Shown: positions 44,121-52,763 of the stretch, piece after piece | Layout: every line of letters begins with the position of its first letter | Numbering within the stretch: the stretch's first letter is position 1 | Assembly: GCA_934168205.1 (NCBI GenBank) | Contig: CAKPMX010000001.1 | Coordinates: 372,001 to 436,000, forward strand | DNA: 64,000 nt | Direction of reading: 5' to 3' | Source: an uncultured Bacilli bacterium | Lineage (GTDB): Bacteria > Bacillota_I > Bacilli_A > RF39 > UBA660 | Position numbers and translations under genes: made by a program | The notes under the pieces: model-generated | Told to the model about the DNA's origin: nothing | The model's input: only the letters and a program-made list of their open reading frames with translations | Database searches by the model: none

Positions 44121-44207
44121 GTTTCCACAGATTTTAATTCCACATGTCAAAAAAACATTTCCACAAACTTGTGGATATTGTTTAAAAATAAAAAAGTACG
44201 ATTTTAA

Positions 44208-44237
44208 TTGACAAAACAACACTTATATTATTATAAT
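44208..44237 (+). promoter_or_regulatory. Promoter of rpmH-rnpA
   Basis: TTGACA (44208-44213) and TATAAT (44232-44237) with an 18-bp spacer, both matching consensus. GGAGGTGGAGC precedes the rpmH start. Confidence 0.85.
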
Positions 44238-44267
44238 AATGTAGATTTATGTCTGGAGGTGGAGCAA

Positions 44268-44390
44268 ATGAAAAGAACATATCAACCAAACAACCGCAAA
44301 AAAGCTAAAAAATTAGGTTTCTTTGCACGTAAAAAAACAAATATTTTGAATCGTCGTCGTCGCAAAGGGCGTAAACTACTTTGCAAATAA
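44268..44390 (+). CDS. rpmH: Ribosomal protein L34 (short form)
   Basis: A 40-residue protein MKRTYQPNNRKKAKKLGFFA followed by RKKTNILNRRRRKGRKLLCK. L34 is usually 44-46 residues; the segment that normally reads KNGRKVLARRRRKGR is shortened by about four residues and has NILN instead. The start at 44268 is fixed by the family MKRTYQP start and the SD. It is the first gene on the right arm. Confidence 0.95.
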   Translation: MKRTYQPNNRKKAKKLGFFARKKTNILNRRRRKGRKLLCK

Positions 44391-44418
44391 GCCGCTGCCT
44401 AAACGTCAGTGGTTTTTT
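44391..44418 (+). terminator. Terminator or attenuator after rpmH
   Basis: Stem CCGCTG/CAGTGG with a 9-nt loop and six T. rnpA follows 30 bases later without a clear promoter, so partial readthrough is likely. Confidence 0.75.
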
Positions 44419-44447
44419 ACTCTTAGAATTTAAAGTAGGTGATATAG

Positions 44448-44807
44448 TTGAGAAAATTATATATTGTAAAAAATGCTAGAGACTTTGAAAATATTATAAA
44501 AACAGGTAAAAGAAGTAAAAATAAAAGTTTTATTATATATTATAAGGAAAACAACTTACCATATAATAGATATGGAATATCAGTTGGTAAAAAACTTGGA
44601 AATGCTGTTTATCGTAACAAATATAAGCGAAAAATAAGAGCAATTGTCGATAATTACAAAAAAAACTATATAAATCATAAAGATTATATTATAATATTAA
44701 GAGGAAGTGCAGAAGACAAACTATATAAAGAACTAGAAGAAGATTACATTTCACTAATAAACAGTATTGGAAAGGACACATATAATGAAGCAAAAACAAA
44801 AAAATAA
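44448..44807 (+). CDS. rnpA: Ribonuclease P protein component
   Basis: A 119-residue basic protein. It starts at TTG (MRKLYIVKNARDFENIIKTG) with AGGTGATATAG ahead. The family core is YGISVGKKLGNAVYRNKYKR followed by KIRAIV. It binds RNase P RNA for tRNA 5' maturation. Its end overlaps yidC by 23 bases. Confidence 0.95.
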   Translation: MRKLYIVKNARDFENIIKTGKRSKNKSFIIYYKENNLPYNRYGISVGKKLGNAVYRNKYKRKIRAIVDNYKKNYINHKDYIIILRGSAEDKLYKELEEDYISLINSIGKDTYNEAKTKK

Positions 44808-45723
44808 AATAAAATTAATTATAGTATTAGTACTACTATTAATAACAACAGGATGTACAACAACCTTAACAGATAAAAACAAAAAACCAGTTAGAAATGA
44901 AGTCACTGGTCAAAATTTGACAAAAAACATAATTTGTCAGCCAACAACCAAAGAAACGATAAAGTTGTACAAAGAAAATGGAGTAAAGGTTGATAAATTA
45001 CCAAAATGCGAAAACTTCAAAATAACATCTGGTAAATATGAAGGATTATGGACAAGTTTATTTGTAAAACCTTTAGCATTCGTACTAATATTCTTTGGCA
45101 AGAACGTAGGTAACTACGCAGTATCATTAATAATATTAACATTAATAATAAGATTACTAGCGTATCCAGTTACTAAAAAGACTGCATTACAGTCAGAGTT
45201 AATAAAAAAAGCACAACCAGAACTTGATAGACTAAAGAATAAGTATAAAAATAAAACAGATCAAGAATCAATGATGAAACAGCAACAAGAAATGATGATG
45301 ATTTACAAAAAACATAATATAAATCCATTATCAGGATGTCTATTCTCATTTTTACAATTACCATTATTTATAGCTTTCTTCGAAGCTGTACAAAGAACGC
45401 CAGCCATATTTGAAGATAAATTCTTAACATTACAATTAGGAACAACACCATCAGTAGGAATATTTACTAGTTACTGGCTAGCATATGCAATTATAATATT
45501 ACTAATAGGTGGAAGTACATATTACTCATTAAGAATGAATTCAACAGCAAATATGACTGACCCTACAATGAAAATGATGCCTACAATGATGACCGTAATG
45601 TTAGTATTAACAGGTATCTTCATGCCATCAGGATTAGGAATATACTGGGTAACATCAAATATATTTACCATAGTTCAAAATATTATTGTTAAAAGGAGTA
45701 AAGAAGTAAATGGAAAAGCATAG
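44785..45723 (+). CDS. yidC: Membrane protein insertase YidC/SpoIIIJ (lipoprotein form)
   Basis: A 312-residue insertase. A lipoprotein signal (LIIVLVLLLITTGC, Cys24) is followed by five spans: the YidC core begins GLWTSLFVKPLAFVLIFFGK and holds the conserved hydrophilic-groove Arg in LIIRLLAYPVTKKTALQS. Gram-positive forms lack the large periplasmic domain, as here. The start at 44785 follows AAGGACACATATA. It is coupled to rnpA and jag. Confidence 0.96.
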   Translation: MKQKQKNKIKLIIVLVLLLITTGCTTTLTDKNKKPVRNEVTGQNLTKNIICQPTTKETIKLYKENGVKVDKLPKCENFKITSGKYEGLWTSLFVKPLAFVLIFFGKNVGNYAVSLIILTLIIRLLAYPVTKKTALQSELIKKAQPELDRLKNKYKNKTDQESMMKQQQEMMMIYKKHNINPLSGCLFSFLQLPLFIAFFEAVQRTPAIFEDKFLTLQLGTTPSVGIFTSYWLAYAIIILLIGGSTYYSLRMNSTANMTDPTMKMMPTMMTVMLVLTGIFMPSGLGIYWVTSNIFTIVQNIIVKRSKEVNGKA

Positions 45724-46324
45724 ATATATAGGAAAAACTAAAGAAGAAGCAATTTCAAATGCAACAATAGATTTACAAGAAACACAAGATAACCTAATAA
45801 TAAAAGAACTAGAAGAAATAAAAGGCGGTTTATTTAAAAGCAAAAAAATAGAAATAGAAGTAGTAGAAAGACGAGAAGTAATAAAATACATCAAAGAATA
45901 TATTCAAAAACTTCTAAAGAATCTAGGATTTACAGCAAACATAGAAATAAAAAATAAAGATGAAATACCAACATACACAATATATTCAGATAATGATGCT
46001 TTATTAATTGGAAGAAATGGTAAAAATCTAAAAGCATTAACAATTGTAACTAGTCAACATATACTTAATGAACTAGGCAAAAACTTTAAATTCATTATCG
46101 ATATAAACTCATATAAAGAAAAAAGAGAAAAGTCACTTGAATATCTAGCTAAAAAAGTTGCTAGAGAAGTAGCCAATACAAAAATAGAGGCAAAACTTGA
46201 TTCAATGAATTCATATGAAAGAAGAATAATTCATAACACTTTAACAAACAACAAGAAAGTATATACAGAAAGTGAAGGTGAAGAACCTAACCGTTATGTA
46301 GTTATCAAGCCAAGAGAAGATTAA
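45710..46324 (+). CDS. jag: RNA-binding protein Jag/KhpB
   Basis: A 204-residue protein with the three domains of KhpB: Jag_N (about 1-50, YIGKTKEEAISNAT and GGLFKSKKIEIEVV), KH (about 75-145, ALLIGRNGKNLKALTIVTSQ), and R3H (about 150-204, LDSMNSYERRIIHNTL). It binds RNA and affects division and sporulation in Firmicutes. It overlaps yidC by 14 bases, the usual spoIIIJ-jag pair. Confidence 0.95.
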   Translation: MEKHRYIGKTKEEAISNATIDLQETQDNLIIKELEEIKGGLFKSKKIEIEVVERREVIKYIKEYIQKLLKNLGFTANIEIKNKDEIPTYTIYSDNDALLIGRNGKNLKALTIVTSQHILNELGKNFKFIIDINSYKEKREKSLEYLAKKVAREVANTKIEAKLDSMNSYERRIIHNTLTNNKKVYTESEGEEPNRYVVIKPRED

Positions 46325-46338
46325 TTTCTTCTTTTTTT
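46315..46338 (+). terminator. Terminator overlapping the jag stop codon
   Basis: AGAAGA (46315-46320) and TCTTCT (46327-46332) with a 6-nt loop that contains the TAA, followed by T. Confidence 0.65.
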
Positions 46339-46369
46339 CTTACAAAAAATATCTCAAATTAGAATAATG

Positions 46370-46378
46370 TGCTATAAT
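46370..46378 (+). promoter_or_regulatory. Extended -10 promoter of mnmE-mnmG-rsmG
   Basis: TGCTATAAT, a TGn extension plus perfect -10. No good -35. AAAGGAGGGATACC and the mnmE ATG follow. Confidence 0.6.
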
Positions 46379-46402
46379 ATACGAAGAAAAAGGAGGGATA
46401 CC

Positions 46403-47755
46403 ATGAATGATACAATAGTAGCTATTTCAACAGCACTTGGAGTAGGGGCAATATCAATCGTAAGACTATCAGGAAATGATGCTATAAATATTGTTAATAA
46501 ATGTTTTGAAGGAAAAGACCTAACAAAAGTTGATTCTCATACAATTCATTACGGATTTATCAAAAATGAAACAGAAAGAATAGATGAAGTATTAGTATCA
46601 GTAATGAGAGCACCAAAGACATATACAACAGAAGATATAGTAGAAATCAATTGTCACGGTGGAATAATCACAACAAAACAAGTTTTAGAGACAATGTTAA
46701 ATTCAGGCGCTAGATTAGCTGAACCAGGTGAATTCACCAAAAGAGCTTTTTTAAATGGTAGAATTGACCTAGTTGAAAGTGAAGCTATCATGGACTTAAT
46801 TGAAAGTAAAAGTTCCGAAGCAAAAAAAATGGCACTCTATCAACTTTATGGAGACTTATCAAAATTAATTACCTCATTTAGAGATAGATTAAAAAACCTT
46901 TTATCATCAATAGAAGTTAATATAGATTATCCAGAATACTATGATATAGAAATAGTAACTGAAGAAAAAATAGCTAAAGAAATAAAATCAATGAAAGAAG
47001 AACTTAAAAATCTAATTGAAAGATCAAAGTCCTCTTCAATAATCAAAAATGGAATACAAACAGTAATACTAGGTAGACCAAATGTTGGTAAAAGTAGTAT
47101 TTTAAATAAATTATTAGATGAAGAAAAAGCTATTGTAACAAACGTAGCGGGAACAACAAGAGATATAGTTGAAGGTCAAACATACATCGATGGCATTCTA
47201 ATAAAGTTTATAGATACAGCAGGAATTAGAAAAACAGATGATATTGTAGAAAAAATAGGTGTGGAAAAGAGTTTAAAAGCTGTAGAAGATGCCGATTTAA
47301 TAATCCTAGTCTTAAACAACAATGAAGAACTAACTGCAGAGGACTTAGAAATTCTAGAAAAAACTAAAGATAAACAAAGAATTATAGTAATAAATAAAAA
47401 AGATCTAGAAAGAAATATTAAATTACCAGAAAATTTAGAAAATGTAGTAGAAACAGATACTAATTCAATAGAAGGAATAGATTCCTTAAAATCAAAAATA
47501 AAAGAAATGTTTAACTTAGAAAAAATAACAACAAAAGACTATACATATTTAAGTAATAGTAGACAAATATCATTAATAACAAAAGCTTATCAAAGTATTT
47601 TATCAGCTGAAAAAAGTCTAAATGAATCATTACCAATAGATTTAATCGCAATAGATTTAAAAGAATGTTTTGATTTACTTGGTCAGGTAATAGGTATATC
47701 ATATACAGATGAAATAATAGATAATTTATTTGAAAACTTTTGTGTAGGAAAATAG
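46403..47755 (+). CDS. mnmE: tRNA modification GTPase MnmE
   Basis: A 450-residue GTPase that, with MnmG, makes 5-carboxymethylaminomethyl-U34 in tRNA. It has the folate-binding N domain (TIVAISTALGVGAISIVRLS), GTPase motifs GRPNVGKSS, DTAGIR and NKKDL, and the C-terminal CVGK (family C.GK). The start at 46403 is set by AAAGGAGGG; a 12-codon extension upstream lacks an SD. mnmG follows by 11 bases. Confidence 0.97.
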   Translation: MNDTIVAISTALGVGAISIVRLSGNDAINIVNKCFEGKDLTKVDSHTIHYGFIKNETERIDEVLVSVMRAPKTYTTEDIVEINCHGGIITTKQVLETMLNSGARLAEPGEFTKRAFLNGRIDLVESEAIMDLIESKSSEAKKMALYQLYGDLSKLITSFRDRLKNLLSSIEVNIDYPEYYDIEIVTEEKIAKEIKSMKEELKNLIERSKSSSIIKNGIQTVILGRPNVGKSSILNKLLDEEKAIVTNVAGTTRDIVEGQTYIDGILIKFIDTAGIRKTDDIVEKIGVEKSLKAVEDADLIILVLNNNEELTAEDLEILEKTKDKQRIIVINKKDLERNIKLPENLENVVETDTNSIEGIDSLKSKIKEMFNLEKITTKDYTYLSNSRQISLITKAYQSILSAEKSLNESLPIDLIAIDLKECFDLLGQVIGISYTDEIIDNLFENFCVGK

Positions 47756-47766
47756 GAAGTGACAAA

Positions 47767-49626
47767 ATGAAATATGAAGTAATAGTAGTAGGTGGAGGTC
47801 ATGCAGGATGTGAAGCTTCTCTAGCGACAGCACGTCTTGGCCATAAAACCTTATTAATAACAGGAAATATAAAAAATATTGCTGATATGCCATGTAATCC
47901 ATCTATCGGTGGTCCAGCTAAAGGAATAGTTGTTCGTGAAATAGATGCTCTAGGTGGCGAAATGGGAAGAAATGCTGACAAAGCCACATTACAAATAAAG
48001 ATGTTAAATACAAAAAAAGGTCCAGCAGTTCAAGCCTTAAGAGCTCAAGCCGATAAAGTAACTTATCCAAAAGAAATGTTAAAAACACTAAATAGTGAAG
48101 AAAATCTAGAAATAAAAGAAGCCATGGTAGAAGATTTAATTGTAACAGCTGGCAAAATACAAGGAGTAATTCTTGCAGATGGAACAAAAATCAATTCTGA
48201 TGCTGTAATTCTAACAACAGGAACATATCTACGTTCCGTAGTCCTAACTGGCGCACAAAAAACACCATCTGGACCAAAAGGAGAAAAAGAATCTAAATAC
48301 TTAAGTACAAAATTAAAAGATTTAGGTTTTAAAATACTTCGTTTAAAAACAGGTACTCCACCTAGAATAGAAAAATCTTCAATTGATTATACAAAAACAT
48401 CAGTAGAGTCAGGAGATGACGAAGAATTAACATTCTCTTTTGATAATAAGGCTTACTATGACTACAAAAATCAAATAGACTGTCATTTAATCTATACAAC
48501 ACCAGAAACACATAAAATAATAAAAGAACACTTAAATGAATCAAGTATGTATGGTGGATATGTAGAAGGAGTAGGTCCAAGATATTGTCCATCTATAGAA
48601 GATAAAGTAGTACGATTTAGTGATAAAGAAAGACATCAATTATTTTTAGAGCCAGAAAGTATTTATTATGATGACATCTACTTACAAGGTTTTTCAACAA
48701 GTATGCCACACAATATTCAAGAATTAATGGTCCACAGTTTACCAGGATTAGAACATGCCAAAATACTAAAATATGCCTATGCCATTGAATATGACGCCAT
48801 AGATTCTAAGCAATTAAAAAGGTCCTTAGAAACAAAACTAATCGAAGGATTATACACAGCCGGACAAATCAACGGAACATCTGGATACGAAGAAGCTGCC
48901 GGACAAGGTTTAATTGCTGGAATCAATGCTTCCTTAAAATTATCCGGAAAAGAACCATTAATATTAAAAAGAAATGAATCATACATTGGAGTTTTAATAG
49001 ATGACTTAGTAACTAAAGGTGTAAAAGATCCATATCGTTTACTAACATCAAGAGCAGAGTACAGATTACTCCTAAGACATGATAATGCCGACATTAGACT
49101 AAGAAAATATGGTCATGATGTAGGTTTAATATCAGAAGAAAAGTACCAACAATTTAAACAAAAATTAAAAGATATAGATAATTTATTTGAACTTCTAAAA
49201 GAAACTAGAATTACACCAAAACAACAAACAAATGACTATATAAGCTCCATTGGCTCAACACCATTAAAAGATGGTATGTCACTATATGACTTTTTAAAAA
49301 GACCGGAAATTAAAATAAATGATTTAGAGCATTTTGTTGATATGCCATACTCAAAAGAAGTAAAAGAACAAGTAGAAATAAATATTAAGTATGAAGGATA
49401 CATTAAAAAATCAAACAAAGAAGCTGAAAAAATGCTATCCTTAGAAGAAAAAATCATTCCAGAGACAATTGATTATGACAAAGTACCAAATTTAGCTAGT
49501 GAAGCACGACAAAAATTATCAGAAATCAAACCAACAACACTTGGTCAAGCAACAAGAATATCTGGTGTAAACCCTGCCGACATATCAATACTAATGGTAT
49601 ATCTAAGAAGGAATAAACATGAATAA
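47767..49626 (+). CDS. mnmG: tRNA modification enzyme MnmG
   Basis: A 619-residue FAD enzyme, partner of MnmE. The FAD fold reads YEVIVVGGGHAGCEASLATA, followed by NPSIGGPAKGIVVREIDALGG, GTYLRSVVL and the conserved TGTPPRI block, with GQINGTSGYEEAAGQGL. Complete. Start at 47767 after GGAAGTGACAAA. The stop overlaps the rsmG start by 8 bases. Confidence 0.97.
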   Translation: MKYEVIVVGGGHAGCEASLATARLGHKTLLITGNIKNIADMPCNPSIGGPAKGIVVREIDALGGEMGRNADKATLQIKMLNTKKGPAVQALRAQADKVTYPKEMLKTLNSEENLEIKEAMVEDLIVTAGKIQGVILADGTKINSDAVILTTGTYLRSVVLTGAQKTPSGPKGEKESKYLSTKLKDLGFKILRLKTGTPPRIEKSSIDYTKTSVESGDDEELTFSFDNKAYYDYKNQIDCHLIYTTPETHKIIKEHLNESSMYGGYVEGVGPRYCPSIEDKVVRFSDKERHQLFLEPESIYYDDIYLQGFSTSMPHNIQELMVHSLPGLEHAKILKYAYAIEYDAIDSKQLKRSLETKLIEGLYTAGQINGTSGYEEAAGQGLIAGINASLKLSGKEPLILKRNESYIGVLIDDLVTKGVKDPYRLLTSRAEYRLLLRHDNADIRLRKYGHDVGLISEEKYQQFKQKLKDIDNLFELLKETRITPKQQTNDYISSIGSTPLKDGMSLYDFLKRPEIKINDLEHFVDMPYSKEVKEQVEINIKYEGYIKKSNKEAEKMLSLEEKIIPETIDYDKVPNLASEARQKLSEIKPTTLGQATRISGVNPADISILMVYLRRNKHE

Positions 49627-50257
49627 AGAACAGTTTATTGCAGAAACAAAGAAACTAGGAATCAATTTAACAGAAGAGCAATTAAATAAATTAGATCAGT
49701 TTTATAATTTATTAATTGAATGGAATGAAAAAATTAATTTAACAAGAATAACAAAAAAAGAAGATGTTTATTTAAAACACTTTTATGACAGTTTGACTCT
49801 ATCAAAAGTCATAGATTTATCAAAAAAAGAAACCTTATGTGATGTAGGAACGGGTGCCGGATTTCCAGGAATAGTATTAAAAATAGTATATCCAAATTTA
49901 AAAATAACTTTGGTAGATGCCTTACAAAAAAGAGTAAATTATTTAAATACTATTATAAAAGACTTACAACTAGAAAATATTCAAGCTATTCATACTCGTG
50001 GTGAAGACCTTCATGATAAATATGATGTAGTAACCGCAAGAGCCGTAGCGAACATCGAAAAATTACTAAAATATACAATGCATCTAGTAAATAATACAGG
50101 CGTATTTGTTGCTATGAAAGGAAACATAGACAATGAATTAACACCTGAAATAGAAAACAAAATCTCAAAAAAATATCAAATATTAAAAATAGAGAAATTC
50201 GAATTACCCATAGAAAATAGTCAAAGAAGTTTAATTGTAATAAAAAACAAGAAGTAA
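49619..50257 (+). CDS. rsmG: 16S rRNA G527 methyltransferase
   Basis: A 212-residue SAM enzyme (GidB). WNEKINLTRI, then LCDVGTGAGFPGIVLKIVYP (motif I), LVDALQKRVNYL and VTARAVANIEKLL are all present. AAGGAATAAAC precedes the ATG inside mnmG. It ends the mnmE operon at a strong terminator. Confidence 0.97.
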   Translation: MNKEQFIAETKKLGINLTEEQLNKLDQFYNLLIEWNEKINLTRITKKEDVYLKHFYDSLTLSKVIDLSKKETLCDVGTGAGFPGIVLKIVYPNLKITLVDALQKRVNYLNTIIKDLQLENIQAIHTRGEDLHDKYDVVTARAVANIEKLLKYTMHLVNNTGVFVAMKGNIDNELTPEIENKISKKYQILKIEKFELPIENSQRSLIVIKNKK

Positions 50258-50268
50258 TTAAAAGCATA

Positions 50269-50306
50269 AGTAGTTAGCTCATTTATTAAGAGCTACTACT
50301 TTTTTT
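50269..50306 (+). terminator. Terminator of rsmG
   Basis: Arms of 11-12 bp with one bulge (AGTAGTTAGCTC and GAGCTACTACT), then six T. Confidence 0.92.
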
Positions 50307-50498
50307 GTTCAAAAAATCAGTTAAAATTATCTAAATAAAATCCAAGCCCATCAAGTTGAATTAAATAAACACGCTAAAAAACTAAGCCAAACTGAACCAG
50401 ATAAGCAAGCTAAAAGTCAACCAAACTAAATTAAATACTCCAAACTTAAAACAAAAACCAGCCAAATACACCTAAATCAACAAAATAAAAAACTGATA
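50307..50498. other. G-poor, A/C-rich gap upstream of noc
   Basis: About 190 bp between the rsmG terminator and the noc promoter. The plus strand has very little G, and short CCAA/CCAAAC/ACCA motifs recur. Stop codons in all frames argue against coding. No hairpin or known site is seen. Confidence 0.5.
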
Positions 50499-50527
50499 TT
50501 GAAAGATTTGACAAACTAAGATATAAT
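50499..50527 (+). promoter_or_regulatory. Promoter of noc
   Basis: TTGAAA (50499-50504) and TATAAT (50522-50527) with a 17-bp spacer. A second TTGACA (50508-50513) has no well-spaced -10. Confidence 0.75.
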
Positions 50528-50560
50528 ATAATAGAGAAAGAATAAAGCGAGGGATGCAAA

Positions 50561-51880
50561 ATGAATACAGAAACAAAAGACGAAGTTGTTTATTTATATT
50601 TAGACGACATAATTCCAAACCGTTTTCAACCAAGAGAAGTATTTGATGAAAAAGCACTAAAAGAATTAGCCATTTCAATTAAAGAACATGGTGTTATTCA
50701 GCCAATAATCGTACGTCGTGTAAACGGAAAATATGAAATAATTGCTGGAGAACGTCGCTATAAAGCATCAGCATTAGCTGGTATGACAAAGATCCCTGCT
50801 ATTATAAGAGATTTAGATGATAAAGAAAGTTCTAAAGTAGCCTTACTTGAAAACTTACAAAGAAAAAATCTTAATCCAATAGAAGAAGCTAGAACATATC
50901 AAAAAATTCTTGAAATAGATCAAATGACTCAAGATGAATTAGCCAAAACAATGGGTAAGAGTCAGTCGGCAGTAGCTAACAAATTAAGACTATTATCATT
51001 ATCAGATGAAGTTCAAGATTCATTATTGAAAGAACAAATTTCCGAAAGACATGCTAGAGCATTACTAAATATTTCAGATGCTAAGAAGCAAAAAGAAATG
51101 TTAAAAAAAGTAATAAGTAATAAAATGACAGTAAGAACATTGGAAGAGGAGATATCAAAAATGAATGGAACGCCATCAAATGAAAATATTCAGTCTGTAA
51201 GAACAACATTAACAAATAATGCAACACCTATAATGCCAACAACAGATATGCCAGAAGATATGTCAAATTATGGAAAAGTAACAATAGCTCCACCAATAGA
51301 AAACGGTCCAGCTAGTCAAGAACAAAAATTTATTAACTATGGTGAAATTGATAAAGAAGCCGTAGAAGAACCTAAAAATTCATATTATAATCAAGTTGCA
51401 GTTCAACCTGTTGATGTAAATACAATAAAAGAACAAGCCATTGATATAACACCAGGAAATGATACACCATCAGCTGACTTAGATAATTTATTAAATATTC
51501 AAGTACCAGCTAGTAGCAAATATCCTCAAGTAAAAGCACGTCCAACACAAGATTATATGACACCAGCAGAAGCAATTGTTAAAGGTGATGCCGAAGCTCC
51601 TGATGAGTCAATTAAAGATTACTTCCAAATGCCTAATATCAAGGCAACAGACTTTTCACAAGGAGTAAATCAAGCTGCAACTATGCCAGCTCAACAGTCA
51701 ATTTCAAGTATCATGAGTAATCCAAATCCTGTTCAAAATACTAAAGCTTATACAACAGAAGAGATTATGACTAAAATTAGAGACGTAGTAAAAGACATAG
51801 AAAGTCATGGTAACAAAATTACTTTTGATGAAATGAATTTTGCAACAGCTTATCAAGTAATCATTAAAGTAGATAAATAA
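50561..51880 (+). CDS. noc: Noc-like nucleoid occlusion protein with long linker
   Basis: A 439-residue ParB-family protein. The CTP-binding N domain has IIPNRFQPREVF, GERRYKAS (63-70) and LLENLQRKNLNPIEEA. The helix-turn-helix GKSQSAVANKLRLL and SERHARALL carry Gln135, Lys141 and Arg163, which match Noc-type and not ParB-type specificity residues (spacing 28 between Gln and Arg is conserved). The C-terminal dimer domain is at about 397-439. Residues 204-394 are a Pro/Gln/Asn/Asp-rich, probably disordered linker. Bacillus Noc has 283 residues and begins with an amphipathic membrane helix; here residue 1 starts MNTETKDEVVYLYLDDIIPN and no such helix is seen. Gene order rsmG-noc-parA-parB is as in Bacillus. 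Confidence 0.88.
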   Translation: MNTETKDEVVYLYLDDIIPNRFQPREVFDEKALKELAISIKEHGVIQPIIVRRVNGKYEIIAGERRYKASALAGMTKIPAIIRDLDDKESSKVALLENLQRKNLNPIEEARTYQKILEIDQMTQDELAKTMGKSQSAVANKLRLLSLSDEVQDSLLKEQISERHARALLNISDAKKQKEMLKKVISNKMTVRTLEEEISKMNGTPSNENIQSVRTTLTNNATPIMPTTDMPEDMSNYGKVTIAPPIENGPASQEQKFINYGEIDKEAVEEPKNSYYNQVAVQPVDVNTIKEQAIDITPGNDTPSADLDNLLNIQVPASSKYPQVKARPTQDYMTPAEAIVKGDAEAPDESIKDYFQMPNIKATDFSQGVNQAATMPAQQSISSIMSNPNPVQNTKAYTTEEIMTKIRDVVKDIESHGNKITFDEMNFATAYQVIIKVDK

Positions 51881-51905
51881 AAGGTAGATAATTCTACTTT
51901 TTTTT
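51881..51905 (+). terminator. Terminator of noc
   Basis: AAGGTAGA (51881-51888) and TCTACTTT (51893-51900) with one G-T pair, a 4-nt loop and a T run, right after the stop. Confidence 0.82.
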
Positions 51906-51974
51906 AACAAAAACATTTAAAAAAGTTCAATTGTTTGATACAATAATTAAGTAAAATTGAAAATGGGTGATTAG

Positions 51975-52763
51975 ATGGGAAAGGTTATATCATTAGTAAA
52001 TCAAAAAGGTGGAGTAGGAAAAACAACGACAAGTATCAATCTTTCTGCATCACTAGCAGTATTAGGGAAAAATGTTTTATTAATAGATTTAGATCCTCAA
52101 GGTAATACAACTACTGGTGTAGGAATAAATAAGGGAGAAATTGAACGTAGTATATATGATGTTTTAATAGACGAATGTACAATAACAGAAGCTATTATCA
52201 AAACAAAATATAAAAACTTATATGTTTTACCTGCAACAATAAATTTAGCCGGAATTGATATTGAATTAGTAGAAAAAAGTAAACAAGAAAATGGTTTTCA
52301 AAAAGGTGAGCAATTAAAAAGACATATAGAAGGAATCAAAGATAGTTTTGATTATATAATAATAGACTGTCCACCTTCTTTAGGTGTTATAACAACAAAT
52401 GCACTAACAGCTTCTAACTCAGTTATAATACCAGTACAATGTGAATTTTTTGCTCTAGAAGGAATAACACAGTTATTAAAAACTATTATGTTAGCACAAA
52501 AAACATTAAATCCAGACTTAGTAATCGAAGGTGTTTTACTAACTATGTTAGATTCTAGAACAAATCTAGGCTTTGAAGTAGTAGAAGATATCAGAAAATT
52601 CTTTAAAGAAAAAGTATACAACACAATAATTCCAAGATTAGTTAGATTAACAGAGGCTCCATCACATGGAGAACCTATAATAGTTTATGATCCAAAAAGT
52701 AGAGGATCAGAAGCTTATATAAATTTAGCAAAGGAAGTGATTGCGAGAAATGGAAACAACTAG
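51975..52763 (+). CDS. parA: Chromosome partitioning ATPase ParA/Soj
   Basis: A 262-residue deviant Walker ATPase. VISLVNQKGGVGKTTTSINL holds the signature Lys and Walker A, DLDPQGNTTTG is the switch region, IIDCPPSLG is Walker B. The short N-terminus is the Soj type with no DNA-binding extension. It helps origin separation and controls DnaA in Bacillus. parB overlaps its end. Confidence 0.96.
   Translation: MGKVISLVNQKGGVGKTTTSINLSASLAVLGKNVLLIDLDPQGNTTTGVGINKGEIERSIYDVLIDECTITEAIIKTKYKNLYVLPATINLAGIDIELVEKSKQENGFQKGEQLKRHIEGIKDSFDYIIIDCPPSLGVITTNALTASNSVIIPVQCEFFALEGITQLLKTIMLAQKTLNPDLVIEGVLLTMLDSRTNLGFEVVEDIRKFFKEKVYNTIIPRLVRLTEAPSHGEPIIVYDPKSRGSEAYINLAKEVIARNGNN

Larger units (their letters stand above)
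43961..44267. other. oriC upstream region between dnaA and rpmH
   Basis: About 307 bp with a DnaA-box cluster. A perfect TTATCCACA is at 44112-44120. Close variants are at 44057-44065 (ATTTCCACA), 44121-44129 (GTTTCCACA), 44136-44144 (AATTCCACA) and 44157-44165 (ATTTCCACA); a reverse box TGTGGATAT is at 44170-44178. The rpmH promoter sits at the right edge. Divergent genes and the strand switch confirm that replication starts here. Confidence 0.85.

Noticed and set aside
43961..44143. A 61-codon N-terminal extension of dnaA.
   Set aside because: It crosses the DnaA-box cluster and lacks likeness to the family; the start at 43960 fits SD and homology.
47918..48187. Minus-strand open frames within mnmE and mnmG (several of 60-105 codons).
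   Set aside because: They lie opposite well-supported genes, have Leu/Phe-rich shadow composition and no SD.
51906..51974. A promoter ahead of parA.
   Set aside because: Several partial -10 words (TACAAT, TAAAAT) exist but none has a well-spaced -35, so no single site is reported although a promoter is expected after the noc terminator.
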